64,000 nucleotides of DNA. Origin: Lachnospiraceae bacterium AF51-6-b8A (GTDB lineage Bacteria; Bacillota; Clostridia; Lachnospirales; Lachnospiraceae). The notes beneath the pieces are model-generated. The model was not told where the DNA came from. It saw only the letters and a program-made list of their open reading frames with translations, and searched no databases. The position numbers were made by a program, and so were the translations under genes. Shown one piece after another: positions 35,173-43,812 of the stretch (within the stretch, counting starts at the first letter, position 1; each line of letters begins with the position of its first letter). The stretch is taken from contig JAQCZH010000002.1 in assembly GCA_027682585.1 (NCBI GenBank), positions 620,001-684,000 on the forward strand. The letters are read 5' to 3'.

Positions 35173-36051
35173 TTACAACTCTGACCCCGGCTCTTTCGCC
35201 GACTTGTTCCCCTTCAACAGTTCCGCATAGACTTCCCGCTTGGAAATCCCCCGATCCCTGGCCACTGCCTTCATGGCATCCCTCTTGTCCAGTCCCTGAT
35301 CCAGATAGAGCTGCATGTGACGGTCCAGATCCATCTCCTCCCAGCGGGCCCGATCCTCTGAATCTGTCTCCTCCCAGGACTTGCCCTCAATGACCAGAAC
35401 ATACTCGCCGCGGGGATCCTTCTTATGATAGTAGTCCAGGCTCTGCCCCAGAGTCATCCGCATTTTCTCCTCATGCTTCTTGGTCAGTTCCCTGGCAATG
35501 GTCAGCTTCCTCTCGCATCCAAGCGCCGCTTCCAGATCTATCAGAGTCTGCTTAAGACGATGCGGTGCCTCGTAAATGACCATCGTCCTGGACTCGCTCT
35601 TAAGTTCCTCTAGAATTCTGATCTTCTCTTTCTTATCTCTTGGAAGAAATGCCTCAAAGGCGAAACGTCTGCAGGCCTGGCCAGAAGAAGTTACTGCTGC
35701 AATCACTGCCGCAGGACCGGGAACAGCATAGACTGAGATCCCCGCCTCATAACACATGCGGGTCAGTTCCTCGCCCGGATCAGAGATCCCGGGCGTCCCC
35801 GCATCTGTAATACAGGCGACTGTCGCGCCCGCCTGCATTTTCCCGATCAGGGATTTCGCCTTGTCGATCTTATTGAACTCATGGTAGGCCGTCATGGGCG
35901 TATGGATATTGAAATGCCGCAAAAGCTTCATGGAATTGCGCGTATCTTCCGCGGCAATCAGATCCGCCTCACTTAAGATGCGAACCGCCCGGAAGGTCAT
36001 ATCCTCAAGATTTCCGATGGGCGTCGCCACCAGGTAGAGACATCCTGCCAT
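35173..36051 (-). CDS. rsmI: 16S rRNA 2'-O-ribose C1402 methyltransferase RsmI
   Basis: Methylates the ribose of C1402 in 16S rRNA using SAM. The 292-residue tetrapyrrole-methylase-fold protein begins LYLVATPIGNLEDMTFRAV and has AEDTRNSMKLLRHF, TDAGTPGISDPGEEL and VPGPAAVIAAVTSSG. Length is typical. It is preceded by the TrmN6-like gene, a pairing common in Firmicutes. Confidence 0.95.
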   Translation of the reverse strand: MAGCLYLVATPIGNLEDMTFRAVRILSEADLIAAEDTRNSMKLLRHFNIHTPMTAYHEFNKIDKAKSLIGKMQAGATVACITDAGTPGISDPGEELTRMCYEAGISVYAVPGPAAVIAAVTSSGQACRRFAFEAFLPRDKKEKIRILEELKSESRTMVIYEAPHRLKQTLIDLEAALGCERKLTIARELTKKHEEKMRMTLGQSLDYYHKKDPRGEYVLVIEGKSWEETDSEDRARWEEMDLDRHMQLYLDQGLDKRDAMKAVARDRGISKREVYAELLKGNKSAKEPGSEL

Positions 36052-36152
36052 TGCTCACTCCTCTTTTTACAAGAATGTTCCAGTAAATCCACCGCCTGCC
36101 CGGACACATGTGCACCGCTTTCAGCCTGCGCACAAAGAACCCGCAGGATCCA

Positions 36153-36944
36153 TCAGAGAGCGGGTCCCTCCCTTTTTCTTTCTTCCCCTGTATCCCCATC
36201 AAAATAGAGTCTCTTCACCTCATCCGTGTACAGACCCTGGTCTTGATAAATCATCAGGGGCGGCTCTACCTTAAGCCTGCTTCGCCCGCCTCTGACCCCT
36301 TCCACCAGAACCATATTGGGTTCCCGATCCGCATAGGGGTGAACCAGGCGCATGCGCTTTGGCTCCAATCCATAGTCGTGCATAAGAGTCATGATCTCTA
36401 CCAGGCGAAAGGGCCGATGAACGAAATAAGAACGGCCGCCAGGTCTTAATACCCTGGCAGCCTCCCTGACCACATCCTCCAGAGAACAGAGCAGCTCATG
36501 TCTGGCAATGGCCATAGCGTCTGAGGGGTTGGTCAGGCCATGTTTATCCGTCATATAGGGCGGATTACAGGTGACCACATCAAAAGAAGCCGCGCCGAAA
36601 ATCTCATGTGCCCGCTTCAGATCTCCCTCCACAATTTCAATGCAGTTCTCTAGTCCATTGAGGGCCACGCTTCGTCGGGCCATATCACAGGAGGCCGCCT
36701 GTATCTCCAAAGCCCTGTATTCCGCCTTTCCATATCGAGCCTCCATCAGGATTGGGATCACACCGGTGCCGGTTCCCAGATCGAGTACCCTGTCGCCCTC
36801 TTTATTCCTGGCAAATGCTGCCAGAAGGACAGCATCCATGCCAAAGCAAAACCGTCTGGGGCTCTGAATGATCTGATAGCCCTTTCGATCCAAGCTGTCT
36901 GCCCGCTCGCCCTCATGCACAAGCTCCTGCTGCCAACGATCCAT
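36153..36944 (-). CDS. tRNA1(Val) (adenine37-N6)-methyltransferase-like protein (YabB/TrmN6)
   Basis: SAM-dependent N6-adenine methyltransferase of the YabB/TrmN6 group. The 263-residue protein has LDLGTGTGVIPILM (motif I) and the catalytic VTCNPPYM, the NPPY motif of N6-adenine enzymes. The substrate is probably tRNA or rRNA but is not proven. The 146-base gap back to ricT is filled with tandem repeats. Confidence 0.88.
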   Translation of the reverse strand: MDRWQQELVHEGERADSLDRKGYQIIQSPRRFCFGMDAVLLAAFARNKEGDRVLDLGTGTGVIPILMEARYGKAEYRALEIQAASCDMARRSVALNGLENCIEIVEGDLKRAHEIFGAASFDVVTCNPPYMTDKHGLTNPSDAMAIARHELLCSLEDVVREAARVLRPGGRSYFVHRPFRLVEIMTLMHDYGLEPKRMRLVHPYADREPNMVLVEGVRGGRSRLKVEPPLMIYQDQGLYTDEVKRLYFDGDTGEERKREGPAL

Positions 36945-37151
36945 CTCTCTCCTGTCTCTGTATTCTCTCCTGTGGCCCGGGCCCTGCTTAGAACGATTCC
37001 GATGCCACCTCTTCTATCTCGCTCTCTTCATCTCTGCTCTCTCCTGCAGCCCGGGCTGCACATGGAACTATCCGTTGTGCCTCTTCTATCTCACTCTGCG
37101 TCTCTGCTCTCCTGCCTGCGGCTGTACCCGCTCTTGGAATAGCCTCCGTTG
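36936..37151 (-). repeat. about three tandem imperfect 72-base repeats derived from the 3' end of ricT
   Basis: Blocks starting at 36936, 37008 and 37080 share CCTCTTCTATCTC, TCTCTGCTCTC and a GCCCGGGC-like core at a period of 72 bases. The block at 37080-37151 contains the last codons and stop of ricT; the others extend past it to the start of the next gene. The copies have diverged, so the duplication is not recent. Confidence 0.7.
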
Positions 37152-38329
37152 CCGCCTGCTCCATCTGTCCTTCGCGAGCCACGTGACTGCTGAACGAACC
37201 GATCATATCTCTTTGGATTTGCTCCGGCGCTTCTCTCTCTTTTCTGGCCGCCCCTGTCCGAACAATCTTTCCCCTGACTGCCGCGTCGGCCACCGCGAGA
37301 ATATTCCCTCTCGGGATCCTGATTTCTGCGCCCCTCTGTCTCGACGCCTTCCTGTATGCGATTTCCCCTGCCGCGTCGACTCTCCCTGGCACGATTCTCT
37401 CGCCTGTCCTGTTCCCGGGAATTCGAATTCCTGCGACCTCCGCTGCCGGATCCCGGATTCTCCGCACTCTCTGCCTTGTCCCTGCCGGCCCGATTGCCCG
37501 GTTTCCTGCGGCCTCTATGGGCCACAAAGGTCAGATCCTCCGCCGGATATTCTGCAATATCTTTCTCGTCGCCATTTTCAACAACAACGCGGGCTGTCTG
37601 CCGCAGAACATTAATATTCTGGATATAGCCCTCCTTCCCGTCAGGAACCGTAACAATATCTCCGACACGAGGCATCCGGGCATTGAGGTACTCATACGTA
37701 TCCTCCTCATTCTTCAGACAGCACATGAGTCTTCCGCAGAGACCGGAAATCTTGCCTGGATTTAAAGAGAGGCTCTGCTCCTTAGCCATCTTAATCGACA
37801 CCGGGACGAAGTCTGTCAGCCAGGATTTGCAACAGAGTTCCCTGCCGCAGGGACCGATTCCTCCCATGATACGGGTCTCATCACGGACACCAATCTGGCG
37901 CAGCTCAATTCTGGTGTGAAAAATCGAAGCCAGATCCCGAACCAGACTGCGGAAATCCACCCTTTCATCCGCCGTGAAATAAAAGAGCAGCTTATTATTC
38001 TCGAAAGTGTACTCAGCGTCCACCAGTTTCATGTCCAGTCCGTGTTCATGAATCTTCTTCTTGCAGATGGCAAAAGCCTCTTTCTCCTTCTTGCGATTCT
38101 GCTCCTGACGAGCCAGATCATCCTCGGTCGCCTCGCGGATGATCTCCCTGACCGGATGCTTGATCTTATCATCTGGAATCTGGCGGGGATTCATACGAAT
38201 CTCTCCCAGTTCTCTGCCCCTGGCCGTCTCCACCAGGACCTGATCTCCAATCTTCAGATCCCGATCCCCCGGGGAAAAATAATAGATCCTGCCGGTGCCT
38301 CGAAAACGCACGCCCGTAATCCTTGCCAT
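37091..38329 (-). CDS. ricT: RicT/YaaT-type PSP1 domain protein with Arg/Gly-rich tail
   Basis: PSP1-domain protein; in Bacillus RicT acts with RicA and RicF on RNase Y and mRNA maturation. Residues 1-270 are the conserved core with RIMGGIGPCGRELCCKSWL and GKISGLCGRLMCCLKNEED; Cys161, 166, 167, 198, 203 and 204 are the conserved cysteines. Residues about 271-412 are a disordered Arg/Gly/Ser/Asn-rich tail, absent in Bacillus RicT, that resembles RNA-binding RGG tracts. It follows holB by three bases. The 3' end is tandemly duplicated. Confidence 0.9.
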   Translation of the reverse strand: MARITGVRFRGTGRIYYFSPGDRDLKIGDQVLVETARGRELGEIRMNPRQIPDDKIKHPVREIIREATEDDLARQEQNRKKEKEAFAICKKKIHEHGLDMKLVDAEYTFENNKLLFYFTADERVDFRSLVRDLASIFHTRIELRQIGVRDETRIMGGIGPCGRELCCKSWLTDFVPVSIKMAKEQSLSLNPGKISGLCGRLMCCLKNEEDTYEYLNARMPRVGDIVTVPDGKEGYIQNINVLRQTARVVVENGDEKDIAEYPAEDLTFVAHRGRRKPGNRAGRDKAESAENPGSGSGGRRNSNSREQDRRENRARESRRGRGNRIQEGVETEGRRNQDPEREYSRGGRRGSQGKDCSDRGGQKRERSAGANPKRYDRFVQQSRGSRRTDGAGGNGGYSKSGYSRRQESRDAE

Positions 38330-38332
38330 GTT

Positions 38333-39325
38333 CTATCTCCGTTCTTCCCGCATGCACTCCATGAGCTGCTGCAGAATTAAATCTGTATTCACATTCGCGG
38401 CATCCTTCCTGCGGCAGGATTCGATCGCCTCGAAAATTTCCTCCAAATGCCGATAAGAAAGTCCGTCTGCCAGTCGTTTGATCTGATAGACCTGATCCGC
38501 GAAAATCAGTCTGTCCACCTGCTCTGTCGCTTTATATAATAGCACATCACGGTAGAAGACCATGAGCAGGTCCAGGGAATCCATCAAGGGCTCCTTCCTC
38601 TCCTGCATCTTGCTGATCCACATGATCCGATCCGCATAGGTCATTTCAGAAATACGCCGAACCAGAGAGAGCACCAGATCCTTACGGTCCACAAAATCCT
38701 GAGACTGCGCCAGGGCAATCGCTTTACCCATATTTCCCTGAGCGAAAGCCACACTCATGTCCGCCTGGTAGTCCGGAATCCCATAACGTTTCATGAGTTC
38801 TCTGCGCACAAGATCATCCGGTACCGGTTTGGTCTCCAGCAGGATGCAGCGGGATCGGATGGTCGGAAGAAAAGCCTGCGCATTCTTCGTCAGCAAGAGA
38901 ATCACCGCGTAGGAGGGCGGCTCTTCAATGGTCTTTAAGAGAGCGTTCTGCGCCTGTTCATTCATCTTCTCCGCTTCATCAACGATATAGACCTTGTATG
39001 CGCTGTTGTAAGGACGGATAACAACATCGCTGTTGATCTGACTTCGAATATCGTCCACTGAAATGGTCGCCGGCTTCTCATGGGTCAGATAAATGATATC
39101 CGGCTGATTATGGCTCATCGTCTGCCGGCAATGACGGCAGTGTCCGCAGGCATCCGGTCCTTTCTCCTCGCAGAGCAGAGTCTGCGCGAAAGCCTCCGCC
39201 AGCATCCGTTTGCCGGATCCCTCCTCCCCGCTGATTATATAGGCATGAGAGACCTTCTGATTCTGCAGCGCATTTCTCAAATGTTCCTTCAGTTCTTCCT
39301 GACCGATGATATCCGCAAACCTCAT
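38333..39325 (-). CDS. holB: DNA polymerase III subunit delta'
   Basis: Clamp-loader subunit of the replicative polymerase. The 330-residue AAA+ protein has IIGQEELKEHLRNAL, P-loop GEEGSGKRM, a zinc module with cysteines (CGHCRHC), NALLKTIEEPP and the SRC motif (IRSRC). Length matches the family. It is coupled to ricT, the same neighbour as in Bacillus. Confidence 0.93.
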   Translation of the reverse strand: MRFADIIGQEELKEHLRNALQNQKVSHAYIISGEEGSGKRMLAEAFAQTLLCEEKGPDACGHCRHCRQTMSHNQPDIIYLTHEKPATISVDDIRSQINSDVVIRPYNSAYKVYIVDEAEKMNEQAQNALLKTIEEPPSYAVILLLTKNAQAFLPTIRSRCILLETKPVPDDLVRRELMKRYGIPDYQADMSVAFAQGNMGKAIALAQSQDFVDRKDLVLSLVRRISEMTYADRIMWISKMQERKEPLMDSLDLLMVFYRDVLLYKATEQVDRLIFADQVYQIKRLADGLSYRHLEEIFEAIESCRRKDAANVNTDLILQQLMECMREERR

Positions 39326-39427
39326 AGCTTCCCTCTCTCACTCCCCGCCGCCTGTTCTTTGGACACTCCTCTTATTCTCCAGCGGTAACTTTCAAACGCG
39401 GAATATACACTCCTGAATATCCCATTC

Positions 39428-40045
39428 TCATAAACAAGAGCATGCACGCTTCGCGCGTTTTCTCCTTTCGCGGATAAAAGCAGCAATCTGCCTTTTCGTC
39501 TCCTCCAGATCCAAATTCTCAAACCGGTGCCTGATCCCAGCCCGGCACAGGCGATCCTCTGAGAAATCTTCCTGATCCGCCAGGAACCTGCGGCAGAGCT
39601 CCGCGTACCTGGGCATTTCCTGCTCCCGCTCCCTGGCCAGAGCTCTGGCCAGCCGTTCACCGTCATCAAGATAAACATAGATATCGCAGACCGCCCGCTC
39701 CCCGAAGTAGGATCGAATCCTGCAATAGGCCTCCGGGGTTGTAATCAGCAGATAATCATGACTGCTTAAGTCTATGCTGCCATCATCCGCGGTAAAATAA
39801 TTCCACTCCCCGCACATAGTCTGATAAGTGCGCTGTTCAATAACCTTGCCGTCATCGACCAAAGCCTGCATCCCGGTCTGATCTACAAAATGATAGTCGA
39901 TGCCCTCTCTCTCCCCCTCCCGCATAGGACGCGTGGTATAGGGAACCACAGGAGTCAGTTCAAGAACCGGATCCTCCATTAATTTCTTGTAAATACTGTC
40001 CTTACCCGAGGCAGACTTGCCCAGAATACAAAAAATCTCAGCCAT
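39428..40045 (-). CDS. guanylate kinase-like protein
   Basis: Nucleotide kinase fold related to Gmk, which phosphorylates GMP. The 205-residue protein has TTRPMREGEREGIDYHFV, the GMP-site region typical of Gmk, but its P-loop is GKSASGKDS rather than GPSGAGKST and the YGT segment is replaced by GEWNYFT. It is therefore a paralogue of uncertain substrate, and a true gmk probably lies elsewhere. It sits in the decarboxylase-kinase-holB-ricT cluster. Confidence 0.78.
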   Translation of the reverse strand: MAEIFCILGKSASGKDSIYKKLMEDPVLELTPVVPYTTRPMREGEREGIDYHFVDQTGMQALVDDGKVIEQRTYQTMCGEWNYFTADDGSIDLSSHDYLLITTPEAYCRIRSYFGERAVCDIYVYLDDGERLARALAREREQEMPRYAELCRRFLADQEDFSEDRLCRAGIRHRFENLDLEETKRQIAAFIRERRKRAKRACSCL

Positions 40046-40239
40046 ATTTTCCTTCCGCTTTCACGTCTGTCACGTCCGCAGATCTTGCCACAGAATTCAC
40101 GACCAGAGTTCTTCTCCCCTTTGTCCTGCAGATATCCTGTCTCTTACGCCCTTTTGCGGGCATCCCCCTGCGGCAAATAACTTTTGACGCTACCATCTGA
40201 CGATAATGAATCCCGACAAGAGGCCGACGAAAAGAAGTC

Positions 40240-41688
40240 TCAGACCAAGACCCGGGTCTTTCCATCTCTTAGTCCCTGCACCTTAAGTCCATCCGCCAGA
40301 GCCATCTTAAGATAGCGGACAACCTCCTCCGTGATCTCCTCTCCACTGTGAACCAGAGGGATCCCCGGCGGGTAGAGGAGAATGGAGTCTCTGCTGATAC
40401 AGCCGGCACACTCCTCCAGATCCATTTCTTCCCACTTCTTTCGCAGAGCCTGCCAGGGTTCCAGGATCTTCCTGCGCGGACCGTAGACCAGCGTATGATC
40501 TATCACACGGTCGACTCCGCAGATCGCTTTCTGCTCCCCCTGCCGCTCTTCCCGAAGGACATGCCGTCGATCAGCCTCCCCTGCCAAAAGCGCATCGATC
40601 TCAAACAACGCATCCTGCAGGCGCCGCAGTCCCTCGCTGGTATCCATAAGAGAGGTCATGGCCAGAACGTAATCGAAAGAAGCCATTTCCAATTCCAGCT
40701 GATACTCTTCCCGCAGCCATTCCATCAGTCTCTGTCCCGTGAGACTGGTTCGGGCACAGGAAATGACGATCTTGCCCGGATCATCTGTCCGCAGAATCCG
40801 AAGCGCTCTCAAGTCCTCACAGGCCTTGTAAAATTGCTTCAGATCACGGGCATTTTCCCGAAAACGGGCCTCTCCTTCCTGGCGCAAAAAGCGCAGAGCT
40901 GCTGCTGCCTGTCCCATAAGAATATAGGAGGGAGATGATGTCTCCAGATAGTCAATCAGATTCGCCACCCGCTCTCTGTCAGCCCATGATCCATCCGGCA
41001 GGAGCAGAGCCGCCGTCATAGTGTAAAAGGGCAAGGTCTTGTGGAGACTGATCACCAGCAGATCTGCCCCCTGATCGGCCATGGAAGGCGGGAAATAAGG
41101 ATGAAGGCCGAAGTGCGCTCCATGGGCGGCATCCACCAGGAGCAGGGCTCCATGGGTATGCGCGATCTGTGCGATGGCAGACAGATCCGAAACCACCCCC
41201 TCATAGGTCGGAGATGTAATGGCCACAAGCTTGATCTTCTGTCCCCGCTTTTCTGCAGCACATAAGGCCTCCTGAACCGACGCAGCCCGAACCGGCCCCT
41301 GAAGGCCGTTTGTCAGAGCCTGGGGATAAATATATTCTACGGATAATCGGCCCAGAATTGCCCCATGATAGATGCTCTTATGACAGTTTCTCGCCATAAG
41401 CAGGGTATCCTGGGGTTCCAGATGGGACAGGAGACTGACCAGATTTCCCAGCGTGGCCCCTCCCACCAGCAGGCGGGCCTGAGCAACACCGTAGAGTTCT
41501 GCCAGTTCCCTCTCAATATCCGCAATCATTCCCCCTGCGTCGTGCAGGTCGTCAAAACCATCAATCTCTGTGATATCCATCAGATTTGGATCGAAGCTCT
41601 GCGGAAAGCGGCGTTTATGGCCCGGCATATGAAAAGGGTAGGCCTGACTCTTTCCATATGCGAGCAGAGCCTGATCCAGGGCTGTCAT
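40240..41688 (-). CDS. Orn/Lys/Arg family PLP-dependent decarboxylase
   Basis: Decarboxylates a basic amino acid to a polyamine precursor. The 482-residue protein begins with the family motif FHMPGHKRRF and has VDAAHGAHFG (Asp186) and SLHKTLP with Lys217 as the PLP lysine. It is the short form lacking the N-terminal receiver-like domain. Arginine, lysine or ornithine specificity cannot be decided. The ATG overlaps the upstream carboxypeptidase stop by four bases. Confidence 0.9.
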   Translation of the reverse strand: MTALDQALLAYGKSQAYPFHMPGHKRRFPQSFDPNLMDITEIDGFDDLHDAGGMIADIERELAELYGVAQARLLVGGATLGNLVSLLSHLEPQDTLLMARNCHKSIYHGAILGRLSVEYIYPQALTNGLQGPVRAASVQEALCAAEKRGQKIKLVAITSPTYEGVVSDLSAIAQIAHTHGALLLVDAAHGAHFGLHPYFPPSMADQGADLLVISLHKTLPFYTMTAALLLPDGSWADRERVANLIDYLETSSPSYILMGQAAAALRFLRQEGEARFRENARDLKQFYKACEDLRALRILRTDDPGKIVISCARTSLTGQRLMEWLREEYQLELEMASFDYVLAMTSLMDTSEGLRRLQDALFEIDALLAGEADRRHVLREERQGEQKAICGVDRVIDHTLVYGPRRKILEPWQALRKKWEEMDLEECAGCISRDSILLYPPGIPLVHSGEEITEEVVRYLKMALADGLKVQGLRDGKTRVLV

Positions 41689-43139
41689 CGGCGCCCCCGA
41701 TACTTGCGCACACGATTTTTACGCGCTCTTCTTCTGGCCCGCCTCCGCCTGGTCAGAAACAGGAAGACAACAAACAGAAGAACCAGGATGAGAATCATTG
41801 CCAGAAGGATCGGCCCGATTATCGTCCGAAAGACCTTGCCAATATTCCCAAAGAAATTCCCGATCGCCTTACCTGTCTCAGAGATCCCGGACGATTCTCC
41901 GTTCTGTCCCGTTTTCTTTGCAGCCGTCATCGGCCGGCTTACCAGCGGCCGATCTCCAAAGAATATGGTGAGCCGATACGTTTCCTCTTCCCCCCTGTCC
42001 CTGCCTGCCAAATCTGTACCTGCTTCTCTCTTTCCCTCATCTGTCGGGTCTGAATCCTGAGCGGATCCTGTCGGCTCAATCCTGACGGACAGGTCCCCCG
42101 TATGAACTCCCTTCGGCAGAAGAAGGCTTCCCTCTGCCTGCCAGGACAGTCCCGACTTCCCAGACGTCTTGATCGCCTCATCCACCTTGGCCTGCAGACC
42201 GGCATCCTGAATGGAAACCTTATAAAAATTCGTTACTGCCCAGTCCATCAGGGCAATGGTATCCTTATAACTGTCATTGCCCTCTGCGCACATACTTACA
42301 CCGGCCAGATGCCCGCCATTCCTGTCTACATAAGTGACCAGAGTATGCCTGGCCTCATCGGTATAGCCAGTCTTCCCTCCCAGACATCCGTCGTAGAGGA
42401 ACTCTCTTGTCTTGCTGGTAGAGAGCATGGCATGCGTATTGTTGAGAGGAGTGGGCTCCGCGTGCTTATTGGTCGGCGGGATCTCATAGCGCCTGGTTCC
42501 CACCATCTTGCGAATCGTCTCATTCTGATAGGCCGCTCTGGCAATCAGAGCCAGGTCATGGGCACAGGTATAGTGCTGGTCGTCATGAAGACCGCTGGAA
42601 TTGGTGAAATGCGTATTAACACAGCCCAGTTCCTTTGCCTTGTCATTCATGGCCTGAATAAATGTATGATAGTCGCCGCCCATATTAGCGCCCGCATGTT
42701 CCGCAATCGCATAGGCGCACTCATTGGCAGAGGCGAGCAGGATCCCATAGAGGGTCTGCTCCACGCTCATCTGCTCTCCCACATCTCTGGCAATATGAGA
42801 ACTGTTGGTCTCATTCTTAAAAACCGCGTCTGATGAGAACGTGACGGTCTCATCAAGTTTGCTGTGCTCCAAAGCCACCAGGGCCGTCATCAGCTTGGTC
42901 GTTGAGGCCGGATAGCGGGCTGCCTTATCATCCTTGCTGTATAAAACCTCCCCGCTGTCCAGATCCATCAGAACTGCGGATGCCGATAGAACCTCCGGTT
43001 CCTGAGGCCAGCCCCCTGAAGCCGTATTCTCTCCCGCAGAAACTCTCCCCGGCAGGACAAACTGCCCCGCGACAAGAAGACCGGCGATCATCAGGATGAA
43101 AAACTTCCTGCTGTATGTCATCAGTCGATGTAGATTCAC
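41685..43139 (-). CDS. D-alanyl-D-alanine carboxypeptidase (DacF-like penicillin-binding protein)
   Basis: Trims D-Ala from peptidoglycan side chains. The 484-residue product has a signal-like N terminus (helix about 12-29, cleavage near VSA), SxxK at Ser79-Lys82 (ASTTKLM), SAN, and KTGYTDEA, all intact. Unusually, after a long linker a second membrane helix (IIGPILLAMILILVLLFVVF) is followed by an Arg-rich cytoplasmic tail. The chosen GTG start is 6 bases after GGAGG; ATG codons at 43145, 43154 and 43121 are alternatives. Confidence 0.9.
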   Translation of the reverse strand: MNLHRLMTYSRKFFILMIAGLLVAGQFVLPGRVSAGENTASGGWPQEPEVLSASAVLMDLDSGEVLYSKDDKAARYPASTTKLMTALVALEHSKLDETVTFSSDAVFKNETNSSHIARDVGEQMSVEQTLYGILLASANECAYAIAEHAGANMGGDYHTFIQAMNDKAKELGCVNTHFTNSSGLHDDQHYTCAHDLALIARAAYQNETIRKMVGTRRYEIPPTNKHAEPTPLNNTHAMLSTSKTREFLYDGCLGGKTGYTDEARHTLVTYVDRNGGHLAGVSMCAEGNDSYKDTIALMDWAVTNFYKVSIQDAGLQAKVDEAIKTSGKSGLSWQAEGSLLLPKGVHTGDLSVRIEPTGSAQDSDPTDEGKREAGTDLAGRDRGEEETYRLTIFFGDRPLVSRPMTAAKKTGQNGESSGISETGKAIGNFFGNIGKVFRTIIGPILLAMILILVLLFVVFLFLTRRRRARRRARKNRVRKYRGRR

Positions 43140-43180
43140 AATCATCCTCCGCATCTCTGCAATATTGCTCACAGAATCTC

Positions 43181-43225
43181 TGAAAATTTCATTTTCAGTA
43201 TAGCGGTCTGCCAAAAGAGACACAA
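43181..43225 (-). promoter_or_regulatory. carboxypeptidase operon promoter with downstream palindrome
   Basis: Minus-strand TTGTGT (43220-43225) and TATACT (43197-43202), spacing 17. A perfect repeat TGAAAAT-TTC-ATTTTCA (43181-43197) begins at the end of the -10 box and covers the start site, a likely operator. The stretch 43226-43465 shows nothing else recognisable. Confidence 0.6.
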
Positions 43226-43465
43226 GATTGACCCTATTCTCTCTGTGCGAATTTCATGCTCCCTGAGCGCTTCTTTTGACATAAATCTTGAAAAGTTTTT
43301 AACTTGACCGACTTCCATAGGAAATCGAATACCTGACCAGATCATATCAAGATCTATGGACGGAATCCATGAGGCTCAGGCAGGCTGTCATTCACTGGTT
43401 TCATTGATTCAAGGAAAGCGTCCCGAAAGAACACACTTTGTTCACAAATCCCCTGGAATTAGCTC

Positions 43466-43494
43466 TTGCATTCCCCATATCTCTCCCATATAAT
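43466..43494 (+). promoter_or_regulatory. tRNA-Lys promoter
   Basis: TTGCAT (43466-43471) and perfect TATAAT (43489-43494), spacing 17, about 47 bases before the tRNA. Confidence 0.6.
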
Positions 43495-43540
43495 AATCTT
43501 TGTCGCTGAGACAGACAGATTTCAATGTCTGTTTGCTTAT

Positions 43541-43613
43541 GGGTCATTAGCTCAGCTGGCAGAGCACCTGACTCTTAATCAGGGTGTCCAGGGTTCGAAC
43601 CCCTGATGACCCA
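43541..43613 (+). tRNA. tRNA-Lys (anticodon CTT)
   Basis: A 73-base cloverleaf: acceptor arms GGGTCAT and ATGACCC, D-loop AGCTCAGCTGGCAGAGC, anticodon stem CCTGA/TCAGG with loop CTCTTAA (anticodon CTT), and GGTTCGAACCC T-arm. CCA is not encoded. It faces away from the main leading-strand direction of this arm. Confidence 0.97.
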
Positions 43614-43615
43614 CT

Positions 43616-43662
43616 TAGAAGTCCTTATCTTGCAGAGATGGCTGCGGGATTTGGGCTTTTTT
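43616..43662 (+). terminator. tRNA-Lys terminator
   Basis: AAGTCC pairs with GGGCTT around an inner GCAG/CTGC stem, followed by a run of T (CTTTTTTC). Confidence 0.6.
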
Positions 43663-43812
43663 CTTATTGATTATCATCCGTATAAGCTGAAAACATCAAA
43701 AAATCTATGTTTGAGAGGTAATAAGGCATACCGGCATACGCAAAGATGATCTGTATGACGTTATTAAAAATCAGGGAACGCTGTTTGGTTATGTCGCGCA
43801 AACCTGACCCAA

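Noticed and set aside
36988..37527. 179-codon frame overlapping the end of ricT in another frame
   Set aside because: Arg/Ala-rich by-product of the repetitive DNA; ricT is supported by its conserved core and coupling to holB.
39322..39678. 118-codon frame overlapping the 3' part of the kinase-like gene
   Set aside because: Out-of-frame shadow; Trp/Arg-rich and without a ribosome site.
40038..40265. 75-codon frame between the decarboxylase and the kinase-like gene
   Set aside because: No ribosome site, very basic composition, overlaps both neighbours.
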